Assembly (NCBI RefSeq): GCF_001517425.1
Contig: NZ_FBWL01000169.1
Span: 1 to 64,000, forward strand
Direction of reading: 5' to 3'
Length of the DNA: 64,000 nucleotides
From: Clostridium sp. C105KSO13
Lineage (GTDB): Bacteria; Bacillota; Clostridia; Lachnospirales; Lachnospiraceae
The notes beneath the pieces were generated by a model. The model searched no databases. It was not told the DNA's origin and was given only the letters and a program-made list of their open reading frames with translations. The translations under genes were made by a program, and so were the position numbers. Positions 1 through 7,865 of this stretch are shown here, piece after piece. The stretch's first letter is position 1; each line of letters starts with the position of its first letter.

Positions 1-75
1 AGGTAGATAGGGCAGAGGTGGAAGTGCAGCAATGCATGGAGCTGACTGTTACTAATAGGTCGAGGGCATAACCAG
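1..75 (+). rRNA. 23S ribosomal RNA, 3' end (partial)
   Basis: The first 75 bases match the conserved 3' terminus of bacterial 23S rRNA: the block GTGCAGCAATGCATGGAGCT, then ACTAATAGGTCGAGGGC and AACC. The gene enters from outside the window, so only the last helices are visible. The 3' end at about 75 is placed by analogy with the E. coli end and may be off by a few bases. No 5S gene follows. Confidence 0.93.
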
Positions 76-132
76 ACAAGGTGATAGGAGATAATAAGGA
101 TGATTCTTTGTATGTAGTTTTGAAGGTGTATC

Positions 133-175
133 AAAAGGGGTCTGACCCTTTTGCAGTTCATTATCAGAATATTAT
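133..175 (-). repeat. Dispersed two-part palindromic repeat, copy A
   Basis: Core palindrome AAAAGGGGTCTGACCCTTTT at 133-152, then exactly 13 bases, then an AGAATATT half palindrome at 166-174. In reverse orientation relative to the copies at 507, 3582, 36148 and 47069, but with the same 13-base spacing. Confidence 0.8.
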
Positions 176-262
176 TAAAATATAGTGTGCAAGACAGTTC
201 GTAAGTATTTTGAATTTAAATACTATGGATTTTTTTTTTTTGCTAAATAAAGGGGATCACAG

Positions 263-304
263 AAAGGGGACTGATTATTTTGCAGGATGTTTTTAGAATA
301 TCCT
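263..304 (-). repeat. Dispersed two-part palindromic repeat, degenerate copy B
   Basis: The core is decayed (AAAGGGGACTGATTATTTT, 263-281) and the second palindrome reads AGAATATCCT (295-304), but the 13-base distance between the parts is kept. This suggests an old copy losing its palindromes by point mutation. Confidence 0.6.
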
Positions 305-360
305 GTCAATAGTAGTGGATGTGTAATTGACAAGCCTATATAGAATTAATATAATGACGT

Positions 361-387
361 AGGGGTCAAAAGGTATTTTGACCCTTG
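361..387. repeat. GGGTCAAAA inverted repeat
   Basis: GGGTCAAAA is followed after a few bases by TTTTGACCC, giving a short hairpin. It uses the same GGGTC/GACCC letters as the dispersed repeat but lacks the second palindrome, so its membership in that family is uncertain. Confidence 0.5.
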
Positions 388-448
388 ATACCTATGGATT
401 AAGTGACATAAGAGCAGTTCTGCACGCACAGCCTCCGACTAGAAGAAA

Positions 449-485
449 CCGCCAGATTTTCAATATGTTAAAGAAAATCCGGCGG
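449..485 (+). terminator. Hairpin after the rRNA operon, possible terminator
   Basis: CCGCC-A-GATTTTC pairs with GAAAATC-C-GGCGG across an 11-base loop: a 12-bp stem with one A/C mismatch. The T-tract behind it is weak (CTGCTTGCATTTT). It could end rRNA transcription; on the other strand it lies beyond the acetyltransferase gene. No direct evidence of function. Confidence 0.5.
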
Positions 486-506
486 CTGCTTGCATTTTAA
501 ATCTTA

Positions 507-549
507 AGAATATTCTGAAAACGGCCCGCAAAAGGGTCTGACCCCCTTT
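507..549 (+). repeat. Dispersed two-part palindromic repeat, copy D
   Basis: Perfect AGAATATTCT palindrome (507-516), 13 bases beginning GAAAACGG, then the core AAAAGGGTCTGACCCCCTTT (530-549). The last bases overlap the TAA stop codon (548-550, minus strand) of the acetyltransferase gene. Confidence 0.8.
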
Positions 550-823
550 ATGCTTTTATGACATCTGAGCATTCGGGATGTTTCTCGAACCATTTTATGG
601 CATAAGGGCAAGTCAGTATTGCCTTTTTGCCACTTTCTCTGAGGTCCTGAATCAGCTCTTCCATAAGTTTCCCGGCTATGCCCTGGCCACGGAGAACATT
701 ATCTACATATGTGTGGTTCACATCTACCGTTGTATCGTCTATGTTGGGAAATGTGACTTCTGCTATTACCAGGTAATCGGGGGTATATACTGCAATCTGA
801 TTTGCGTTGTGTACAAATTCCAT
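548..823 (-). CDS. Small GNAT-family N-acetyltransferase (YjdJ/COG2388 type)
   Basis: A 91-residue protein of the short GNAT subgroup, which keeps only the acetyl-CoA-binding half of the fold. The signature RGQGIAGKLMEEL (about residues 45-57) carries the R-x-x-G-x-G/A pyrophosphate-binding loop. The later segment with CPYAIKWFEKHPE is typical of the subgroup. Its substrate is unknown; small acyl acceptors or stress-related modification are possible. The start ATG has AGGAGG a few bases upstream. It sits 32 bases after the ABC-F gene on the same strand and is probably co-transcribed. The stop codon falls at the edge of a dispersed palindromic repeat, so the extreme C-terminus may be repeat-derived. 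Family call is firm, function is not. Confidence 0.85.
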   Translation of the reverse strand: MEFVHNANQIAVYTPDYLVIAEVTFPNIDDTTVDVNHTYVDNVLRGQGIAGKLMEELIQDLRESGKKAILTCPYAIKWFEKHPECSDVIKA

Positions 824-855
824 ACTAAAACCTCCTTTTTGCTCCGTTGTTCTTC

Positions 856-2490
856 TTAATCATTTTCTTCGGTTTGAATTGTGTAAGTCTGGCGTTTTCT
901 TGCCATTTCATCACTTTCCAGATATTCATCGTATGTGGTGATCTTGTCGATCAGCTTTCCGCCCGGCACAATTTCCATAATGCGGTTTGCACAGGTCTGT
1001 ACAATCTGGTGGTCACGAGAAGTGAAAAGCAGTACACCGGGGAATTTTATCATTCCGTTGTTCAGTGCGGTGATGGATTCCATGTCCAGATGGTTGGTGG
1101 GTTCATCCAGCAGCAGAACGTTGGCGCCGGAAATCATCATCTTGGATAGCAGACAGCGGACTTTTTCTCCACCCGAAAGTACTTTTAGGCGTTTCACACC
1201 GTCTTCTCCGGCAAAAAGCATTCTTCCGAGAAATCCCCGGACATAGGTAACATCTTTATCATCTGAATACTGGGTCAGCCATTCTGTGATGGTATAGTCA
1301 CTGTCAAATTCTCTTCCGAAATCTTTTGGAAAATATGACTGGGAGGTTGTGATTCCCCATTTGTAGGTTCCTTCGTCGGGTTCCATTTCTCCGATTAATA
1401 TTTTAAACAATACGGTTTTAGCCAGTTCATTGCTGCCGACAAAGGCAACCTTGTCATCATGTCCTAATGTAAACGTAATATTATCCAGAATCTTTTCTCC
1501 GTCCATGGTTTTAGAAAGACCTTCTACAGACAGAACTTCATTCCCAATTTGACGTTTTGGACGGAAATCGATATATGGGTATTTCCTGCTGGAAGGTTTT
1601 ATTTCGTCAAGCTCAATTTTCTCCAGTGCTTTCTTACGGGAAGTAGCCTGTTTAGATTTGGAGGCATTGGCGCTGAAGCGGGAAATAAAATCCTGCAGTT
1701 CTTTGATTTTTTCTTCCTTTTTCTTGTTTGCCTCTTTCATCTGGCGGATTAATAGCTGGCTGGATTCATACCAGAAGTCATAGTTTCCGGCATAGAGCTG
1801 AATCTTGCCGTAGTCGATATCTGCAATCTGGGTACATATCTTATTTAAAAAATAACGGTCATGTGATACCACAATAACGGTATTTTCAAAGTTGATTAAA
1901 AACTCCTCCAGCCAGGCAATGGCATCCAGATCCAGATGGTTGGTAGGCTCATCCAGAAGCAGGATGTCCGGATTGCCGAACAGGGCCTGGGCCAGTAGAA
2001 CCTTGACCTTCTCTGCCCCGGTCAGGTCTTTAAGATATTTGGAATGCAGCTCTGTGTCAATACCAAGTCCGTTCAGAAGAATTGCGGCATCAGATTCTGC
2101 TTCCCAGCCATTCATTGTAGCGAATTCTGCTTCCAGCTCACTTGCTTTGATTCCGTCTTCGTCTGTAAAATCTTCTTTGGCGTAAATTGCCTCCTTTTCC
2201 TTCATAATTTCATATAAGCGGGCGTTGCCCAAAATGACGGCATCGAGTACCACGTACTCGTCATATTTGAAATGATCCTGCTGCAGAAAGGAAAGACGTT
2301 CTCCCGGGGTAATGATCACCTCACCTTTCGTCGGCTCCAGCTGCCCGGATAAGATTTTTAGAAAAGTAGATTTTCCTGCACCGTTGGCACCAATCATTCC
2401 ATAGCAGTTTCCGCCGGTAAATTTAATATTTACATCTTCAAACAGCGCTTTTTTCCCTACGCGTAATGTTACATTATTTGCACTGATCAT
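856..2490 (-). CDS. ABC-F family ATPase (YbiT/YkpA-like)
   Basis: A 544-residue soluble protein with two ABC ATPase domains and no membrane segments, the layout of ABC-F proteins that act on the ribosome rather than in transport. Domain 1 has Walker A GANGAGKST (about 35-43) and Walker B LLLDEPTNHLD; a charged linker near residues 245-320 joins domain 2, with signature LSGGEKVR and a second LLLDEPTNHLD. Domain 1 has a degenerate signature (LTGAEK) and domain 2 a degenerate Walker A (GSNELAKT, Ala for the last Gly). The subgroup is mostly a translation factor type of unclear role; antibiotic resistance is possible but nothing here shows it. Ribosome site AAGGAG precedes ATG. Probably an operon with the acetyltransferase behind it. 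Confidence 0.92.
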   Translation of the reverse strand: MISANNVTLRVGKKALFEDVNIKFTGGNCYGMIGANGAGKSTFLKILSGQLEPTKGEVIITPGERLSFLQQDHFKYDEYVVLDAVILGNARLYEIMKEKEAIYAKEDFTDEDGIKASELEAEFATMNGWEAESDAAILLNGLGIDTELHSKYLKDLTGAEKVKVLLAQALFGNPDILLLDEPTNHLDLDAIAWLEEFLINFENTVIVVSHDRYFLNKICTQIADIDYGKIQLYAGNYDFWYESSQLLIRQMKEANKKKEEKIKELQDFISRFSANASKSKQATSRKKALEKIELDEIKPSSRKYPYIDFRPKRQIGNEVLSVEGLSKTMDGEKILDNITFTLGHDDKVAFVGSNELAKTVLFKILIGEMEPDEGTYKWGITTSQSYFPKDFGREFDSDYTITEWLTQYSDDKDVTYVRGFLGRMLFAGEDGVKRLKVLSGGEKVRCLLSKMMISGANVLLLDEPTNHLDMESITALNNGMIKFPGVLLFTSRDHQIVQTCANRIMEIVPGGKLIDKITTYDEYLESDEMARKRQTYTIQTEEND

Positions 2491-2546
2491 AGTTTTTCTC
2501 CTTTATCTGTTCATATAGCTATATATAATCTGTAATCCCAACGGTT

Positions 2547-2576
2547 ATCTTAACATGAGTTACAGCAAAATGGCAA
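2547..2576 (-). promoter_or_regulatory. Possible sigma-A promoter for the ABC-F gene
   Basis: On the minus strand TTGCCA (2576-2571) is followed after 18 bases by TAAGAT (2552-2547), about 57 bases upstream of the ABC-F start. Reasonable hexamers with a slightly long spacer. Confidence 0.45.
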
Positions 2577-2616
2577 GGTTTACAGCAGTTTCAACGGAAA
2601 AATTAAAATAAGGGTG

Positions 2617-2645
2617 TTTCCCAAAAATGAAAACCGTTATATAAT
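2617..2645 (+). promoter_or_regulatory. Possible promoter for the patatin-like gene
   Basis: A perfect TATAAT (2640-2645) lies 23 bases before the patatin-like start codon. The -35 position 17 bases upstream (TTTCCC) is poor, so the promoter would need help or be weak. Confidence 0.4.
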
Positions 2646-2668
2646 AAGAGAGAAAGTGAGGAAAAATA

Positions 2669-3526
2669 ATGCAAAAAGCAACGTTAGTTTTGGAAGGCGG
2701 GGCGACCAGAGGAGTATTTACGTCAGGAGTCCTGGACTATTTAATGGAACAGGATTTATATATGTCCCATGTAATTGGGGTTTCCGCCGGGTCTTGTAAT
2801 GCGGTAGACTATGTATCCAGGCAGCCCGGCAGGACGAGAGATTGCATGATACCTTCCAACAAAAGTGAAAGTTATTTCTATAGTTTTGGAAAGTTTATGA
2901 AAGAAAGAAGTTTAATGAATATGGATTTGATTTTTGACATATTTCCAAATCAGATATATCCATTTGACTATGAAACATATTTGCAGTCTGAGATAAAGTG
3001 CGAGCTGGTGGTTACAAATTGTCTGACCGGACAGGCAGAGTATATTGATGAACGCTCTGATCGTGACAAACTGATGAAAATATGCCGTGCTTCTTCAAGC
3101 ATGCCTTTGGTTACGCCTATTGTAAATGTGGATGATACACCCTACCTGGACGGAGGTCTTGCAGATAGTGTGCCGGTCAGGCATGCTATGGAAGCAGAAA
3201 ACGAGAAGATTGTGGTAATTCTTACGAGAAATGCAGGTTACAGGAAGAAGAAACTTTCCAATGGCATGATAAAAATATATCGCAGAGCCTACCAATCCTA
3301 TCCAAATCTGGTAAAGGCAATTTTGACAAGAAGCCTTTATTATAACCATACAATGAACTATCTGGAGGCTCTGGAGAGACAGGGAAAGATATTTGTGCTG
3401 CGTCCCCTTGCAAAGCCTGTGGCGAGAATGGAAAAGAAGAAAGAGAATTTAACCGCATTTTACAATCACGGCTATGATCTTATGAAGAAAGAATATGAGA
3501 GATTGATGAAGTATCTTGAATCTTAA
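2669..3526 (+). CDS. Patatin-like phospholipase
   Basis: A 285-residue cytoplasmic patatin-fold serine hydrolase. The oxyanion loop appears as EGGATRGVFTSGVLD (about residues 9-23), the nucleophile elbow as GVSAGS (Ser near 44), and the catalytic Asp in the DGG motif near residue 160 (YLDGGLADSVPV). Together these form the Ser-Asp dyad that cleaves acyl esters of lipids. It resembles the YjjU/RssA group, in which the natural substrate is generally unknown. ATG has GTGAGG upstream. It stands alone, divergent from the ABC-F gene, and is followed by a dispersed repeat before galM. Catalytic residues are all present, so activity is expected. Confidence 0.9.
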   Translation: MQKATLVLEGGATRGVFTSGVLDYLMEQDLYMSHVIGVSAGSCNAVDYVSRQPGRTRDCMIPSNKSESYFYSFGKFMKERSLMNMDLIFDIFPNQIYPFDYETYLQSEIKCELVVTNCLTGQAEYIDERSDRDKLMKICRASSSMPLVTPIVNVDDTPYLDGGLADSVPVRHAMEAENEKIVVILTRNAGYRKKKLSNGMIKIYRRAYQSYPNLVKAILTRSLYYNHTMNYLEALERQGKIFVLRPLAKPVARMEKKKENLTAFYNHGYDLMKKEYERLMKYLES

Positions 3527-3581
3527 AGAAAATGTTTTAGTGACTTACCAGGAGAACAGCTTGAATTTTTCTGAAAGGTTA

Positions 3582-3625
3582 AGAATATTCTGACAATGGA
3601 GGGCAAAAGGGTCTGACCCCGTTTT
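3582..3625 (+). repeat. Dispersed two-part palindromic repeat, copy E
   Basis: AGAATATTCT at 3582-3591, 13 bases, then AAAAGGGTCTGACCCCGTTT from 3605. It lies 56 bases downstream of the patatin-like stop codon and upstream of galM. Confidence 0.8.
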
Positions 3626-3708
3626 TAATATCAGTATGGAAAAAGAAAGCTGTCTATTCTAGAAAGGCTTAGAAAGAGATTTAACAGAAGATGGAGGAGG
3701 TAAATATT

Positions 3709-4764
3709 ATGTCAGAAAAAAGAGATTTTGGAAAGCTAAAAGATGGAAGGAACACCACTCTTTATATAATAGGCAACAGCAAAGGTATGAAACTTGCAGT
3801 TACGGATTACGGTGCATCACTTGTTTCCCTGCTCGTACCGGACAGGGAAGAAAATCCTGTGGATGTGGTTCTTGGTTATGACAATGCCGGTGGATATGAA
3901 AAGGGCAGTGCATCTTTTGGAGCAACTGTAGGCAGAAATGCCAACAGAATTGGGGAAGCTTCATTTGAAATCAATGGCGTCCATTACTCATTAGAGAAAA
4001 ATGAAAATGGCAACAACCTACACAGTGGAACTGACTATTACAACAAACGTATGTGGCAGGCAGAGAAAGAAGAAAAAAATACTATCACCTTCCTTCTCCA
4101 CAGTCCTGACAAAGATCAGGGGTATCCGGGGAGCCTTGATATGAGGGTTACCTACGAATTGACAGAGGATAATACAGTGCGGATTAAATACCAGGCCATA
4201 CCCGACAAAGACACAATTATCAATATGACAAATCACAGTTATTTCAATCTGGACGGACACCGAAGCGGGAACATTTTGGATCATCAGATCATGATTGATG
4301 CTGATTATTTTACAAAAACAGATGCACAATCCATTCCCACTGGAGAGGTTGCTGCTGTGTCCGGAACTCCTATGGATTTTCGGACATTTAAGAGGATAGG
4401 TGCAGGAATTGACGCAGACTATGAAGCCATCCGTCTGGGAAATGGGTATGACCATAACTGGGTATTGAAAAATGATGGGAAATTTGCTAAGGCAGCTGAA
4501 GCAGCCGGAGATGTCAGCGGTATTGCTATGGAAGTATGGACGGATTTGCCAGGAGTGCAGGTATATACGGGCAATTTCCTGAATCAGGAGCCGGGCAAGG
4601 ATGGGGCAGTGTATGGAAGACGTTCAGCAGTCTGCTTTGAAACGCAGTACTTTCCGGATTCTATTCACCATGAAAATTTTAGGAGTCCGATATGTCGTGC
4701 CGGTGAGAACTATGAGACCATTACGGAATATCGTTTTGCAATAAAAAAGGAACAGGTAATATAA
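3709..4764 (+). CDS. galM: Aldose 1-epimerase (galactose mutarotase)
   Basis: Interconverts the alpha and beta anomers of aldoses such as galactose, feeding the Leloir pathway in the cytoplasm. The 351-residue length fits the family. Visible motifs: GATVGRNANRI, NNLHSG with the first His, TNHSYFNLDG with the catalytic His, YDHNW, and CFETQYFPDS with the catalytic Glu near the C-terminus. I chose the ATG at 3709, preceded by GGAGG at 8-12 bases; an in-frame ATG at 3691 is upstream of that ribosome site and less likely. No other galactose genes lie nearby. topB starts 7 bases after its stop, so the two may share a transcript. Confidence 0.92.
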   Translation: MSEKRDFGKLKDGRNTTLYIIGNSKGMKLAVTDYGASLVSLLVPDREENPVDVVLGYDNAGGYEKGSASFGATVGRNANRIGEASFEINGVHYSLEKNENGNNLHSGTDYYNKRMWQAEKEEKNTITFLLHSPDKDQGYPGSLDMRVTYELTEDNTVRIKYQAIPDKDTIINMTNHSYFNLDGHRSGNILDHQIMIDADYFTKTDAQSIPTGEVAAVSGTPMDFRTFKRIGAGIDADYEAIRLGNGYDHNWVLKNDGKFAKAAEAAGDVSGIAMEVWTDLPGVQVYTGNFLNQEPGKDGAVYGRRSAVCFETQYFPDSIHHENFRSPICRAGENYETITEYRFAIKKEQVI

Positions 4765-4771
4765 TATTTTT

Positions 4772-6820
4772 ATGGGAAAATCAGTATATATTGCAGAAAA
4801 GCCCAGCGTGGCTCAGGAATTCGCAAAAGCATTAAAATTGAATACAAGGCGAAAAGACGGGTATTTGGAATCGGAAGAGGCAATTGTGACCTGGTGTGTA
4901 GGGCATCTAGTTACAATGAGCTATCCGGAAGAATATGACCCTGCACTGAAGCGGTGGAGTTTAAACACGATACCCTTTATCCCGGAAAAATTCAAATATG
5001 AGGTTATTCCGGCAGTGGAAAAGCAGTTTCGAATAGTAAGTGGCCTGCTGACCAGGGATGACGTGGACACGATTTATGTGTGCACTGACTCTGGAAGAGA
5101 AGGGGAATATATTTATCGTCTGGTGGAGCAGGAAGCTCATGTTAAGGACAAACAAAGAAGGCGGGTCTGGATTGATTCACAGACAGAGGAAGAAATTTTG
5201 CGCGGAATCAGGGACGCGAAAGATTTATCAGAGTATGATAATCTTAGCGCCTCTGCTTATTTGCGGGCAAAAGAGGACTATCTCATGGGAATAAACTTTT
5301 CCCGTCTTTTGACCCTAAAATATGGCAACAGCATTTCAAATTATCTGAATACCAAGTATGCGGTTATTTCCGTAGGACGTGTTATGACCTGTGTACTGGG
5401 GATGATTGTGCGAAGAGAACGGGAAATCCGCGATTTTGTAAAAACGCCTTTTTACCGTGTCATGAGTACCATTGAAACAAAAGAGCAGACTTTTGAGGGA
5501 GAGTGGCGGGCCGTACAGGGTTCCCGCTACTTTGAATCCTTTGATTTATATAAAGAAAACGGTTTTAAGGAAAGAGAGAAGGCAGAGGATCTGGTGACAT
5601 ACCTTGGAGAGCCTCAGCCTGTGACCTGTCAGATAGTATCCATCGAGAAGAAAAAGGAAAAGAAAAATCCGCCTCTGCTTTACAACCTGGCAGAATTGCA
5701 AAATGACTGTTCCAGGCGGTTCAAAATCAGTCCGGATGAAACACTCAGGATCGTACAGGAGCTCTATGAAAAAAAACTTGTCACGTATCCCAGGACTGAT
5801 GCCCGTGTGCTGTCTACTGCTGTGGCAAAGGAAATCAGCAGGAATTTAAACGGCCTTGCGAAGTATCCAATGGCAGTGCCCTATCTGGAGGATATATTGT
5901 CCTTTGGAAGCCACAAAGGCCTGACAAAGACAAGATATGTCAACGACAAACAGATTACAGATCATTACGCTATAATTCCCACCGGACAGGGATTAAATGC
6001 TCTGAAATCCGTTTCTGCCACAGCGGGAAGAGTTTACGACTGCATTGTAAGGAGGTTCCTGAGCATTTTCTATCCGCCTGCTGTTTATCAGAAAGTAGCG
6101 ATCACAACAAAGATAAAGGAGGAAAGCTTTTTTTCCAGCTTTAAAGTTCTTGCCGAAGAAGGATACCTAAAAGTGACAGGCAACCCTCAGACAAAGAAAA
6201 AGACCGGCAGAGATACTGCGGATAATGAAAATGATGAAAGCGGCGATGGAGGAAATCAGGGTGGTCAGAACATGGACCTAAGCTTTTTTCGGGTTATACA
6301 GAGCTTAAAAAAGGGAGCTGTCCTAACTGTCCGTTCATTGGATATTAAGGAGGGAGAAACTTCTCCGCCTAAAAGATATAATTCCGGCTCTATGATTCTG
6401 GCTATGGAAAATGCAGGTCAGCTCATTGAAGATGAGGAACTTAGGGCTCAGATAAAGGGAAGTGGGATCGGAACCAGTGCAACCCGTGCAGAAATATTGA
6501 AAAAGCTCGTAAATAATAAGTATTTATCGCTGAATAAAAAGACCCAGATTATTACTCCCACCCTACAAGGCGAGATGGTCTATGATGTGGTTAACAACTC
6601 CATCAAATCTCTCCTTAATCCTGAACTGACGGCAAGCTGGGAAAAGGGGCTGAATTACGTGGCAGAGGGCGACATCACTCCGGATGAATATATGAAGAAG
6701 TTAGATCATTTTATCATCAGCCGGACAAATGGTGTAAAGGGACTGAATAATCAATATCAGCTCAGGAGCTGTTATGATAGAGCGGCTCAGTTCTATAAGA
6801 AAGGCCGAAGCAAAAAATAA
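4772..6820 (+). CDS. topB: DNA topoisomerase III (type IA)
   Basis: A 682-residue type IA topoisomerase that passes single strands through a transient break, mainly decatenating replication or recombination intermediates. The TOPRIM domain starts at the N-terminus (IAEKPSVAQ, then TDSGREGEYIYR near 105-116); the catalytic tyrosine is in LVTYPRTDAR (Tyr about 339). The DxD of TOPRIM reads D-S-G here, with Gly at the second acidic position; I recall similar variants in other Firmicutes TopB proteins but cannot check. A low-complexity acidic/Gly stretch sits near residues 470-490. No C-terminal zinc finger is evident. Ribosome site is weak, consistent with coupling to galM. Confidence 0.93.
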   Translation: MGKSVYIAEKPSVAQEFAKALKLNTRRKDGYLESEEAIVTWCVGHLVTMSYPEEYDPALKRWSLNTIPFIPEKFKYEVIPAVEKQFRIVSGLLTRDDVDTIYVCTDSGREGEYIYRLVEQEAHVKDKQRRRVWIDSQTEEEILRGIRDAKDLSEYDNLSASAYLRAKEDYLMGINFSRLLTLKYGNSISNYLNTKYAVISVGRVMTCVLGMIVRREREIRDFVKTPFYRVMSTIETKEQTFEGEWRAVQGSRYFESFDLYKENGFKEREKAEDLVTYLGEPQPVTCQIVSIEKKKEKKNPPLLYNLAELQNDCSRRFKISPDETLRIVQELYEKKLVTYPRTDARVLSTAVAKEISRNLNGLAKYPMAVPYLEDILSFGSHKGLTKTRYVNDKQITDHYAIIPTGQGLNALKSVSATAGRVYDCIVRRFLSIFYPPAVYQKVAITTKIKEESFFSSFKVLAEEGYLKVTGNPQTKKKTGRDTADNENDESGDGGNQGGQNMDLSFFRVIQSLKKGAVLTVRSLDIKEGETSPPKRYNSGSMILAMENAGQLIEDEELRAQIKGSGIGTSATRAEILKKLVNNKYLSLNKKTQIITPTLQGEMVYDVVNNSIKSLLNPELTASWEKGLNYVAEGDITPDEYMKKLDHFIISRTNGVKGLNNQYQLRSCYDRAAQFYKKGRSKK

Positions 6821-6854
6821 TGACGAAAATTTACAGTTGAAGGAGGATATTAAA

Positions 6855-7865
6855 GTGAAGGAAATTCTGGTTTCAATTCCGGTGAAAGAGCGGCATAAGG
6901 CATACTTAGAAAATACTGTGGCGGATATCCCAGGCAGTGGGGATGTACATTTCCTGTATGAGTTATACGAGAACATAACACAGAAAATGGTAGAAAATGC
7001 AGATGTTATTATAGGCACAGTTCCTGCAAAGTACTTAAAAGGGGCAAAGCATCTGGAACTGGTGCAGTTAAGCAGCGCCGGAGCAGTTGAATATACACAT
7101 CCTGGGGTTATGCCTTCAGGGGCCAGGCTTGCCAATGCGACAGGGGCCTATGGTCCGGCAATTTCGGAACATATGCTGGGCATGACGCTGATGCTAATGA
7201 AAAAGCTCAACCATTATCAGGACAATATGAAGACACATGATTGGAAGGATGAAGGCCCGGTAAAAACAATAGTAGATTCTGTAACTCTGGTTGTGGGTAT
7301 GGGGGACATCGGAGGGCAGTTTGCCCGGAAAATGAATGCTCTGGGCAGTCATGTTCTGGGTATTCGCAGAAATAAAGTTTCAAAGCCCGACTTTCTAGAG
7401 GGCATGTATCAGATGGATGCACTGGATGATTTGCTGGGAAGGGCAGATATTGTGGCCTGTTCACTTCCGGGGACGAAGGAGACAGATCATCTGTTCCGTA
7501 AGGAACGCCTGTCTAAGATGAAAAGAGGAGCCATTCTTCTAAATGTGGGAAGGGGCAGCCTGATACCCACAGAAGATTTATGTGAGGCGCTGAAAAGCGG
7601 TAGACTGGGCGGGGCAGCAGTGGATGTAACCGAGACAGAGCCTCTCCCGGCAGACTCTCCTTTGTGGGATGCTCCGAATTTGCTGGTTACACCCCATGTG
7701 TCCGGAAATTATCATGCAGTCCAGATTCTGGAAAGTATAGTGGAAATCGCGGCATATAATTTGAGACAAATATTTTCGGGTGGTCATATAAAAAATGAAG
7801 TGGATTTTCAGACCGGATACAGGAAGTTCTGTGAACCGGCAGGAAAACAGGAGGAAATGAAATGA
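6855..7865 (+). CDS. D-isomer-specific 2-hydroxyacid dehydrogenase
   Basis: A 336-residue NAD(P)-dependent oxidoreductase of the D-2-hydroxyacid dehydrogenase family, which reduces 2-keto acids or oxidises D-2-hydroxyacids. The Rossmann motif is VVGMGDIGGQF (about 140-150); NVGRGSLI and the DVTETEPLP...LVTPHVSG segment carry the Arg, Glu and His expected of the active site. Substrate cannot be told from sequence. I start it at GTG 6855, 7 bases after AGGAGG, rather than at an upstream in-frame ATG at 6774 that overlaps topB. It overlaps the next gene by ATGA, so the two are translationally coupled. Confidence 0.88.
   Translation: MKEILVSIPVKERHKAYLENTVADIPGSGDVHFLYELYENITQKMVENADVIIGTVPAKYLKGAKHLELVQLSSAGAVEYTHPGVMPSGARLANATGAYGPAISEHMLGMTLMLMKKLNHYQDNMKTHDWKDEGPVKTIVDSVTLVVGMGDIGGQFARKMNALGSHVLGIRRNKVSKPDFLEGMYQMDALDDLLGRADIVACSLPGTKETDHLFRKERLSKMKRGAILLNVGRGSLIPTEDLCEALKSGRLGGAAVDVTETEPLPADSPLWDAPNLLVTPHVSGNYHAVQILESIVEIAAYNLRQIFSGGHIKNEVDFQTGYRKFCEPAGKQEEMK

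Larger units (their letters stand above)
76..547. other. Gene-free region downstream of the rRNA operon
   Basis: This 472-base stretch has no plausible protein gene and no 5S rRNA (I looked for the usual CCGAAC / GAAGTTAAG core and did not find it). It holds two copies of a dispersed palindromic repeat (133-175 and 263-304), a related GGGTCAAAA inverted repeat (361-387), a run of 11 T at about 231-241, a strong hairpin at 449-485 and a third repeat copy (507-549) that merges with the end of the next gene. Confidence 0.8.

Noticed and set aside
231-241. Terminator T-run directly after the rRNA gene
   Set aside because: The T-run is not preceded by a stable hairpin; the preceding bases are A/T-rich with no paired arms.
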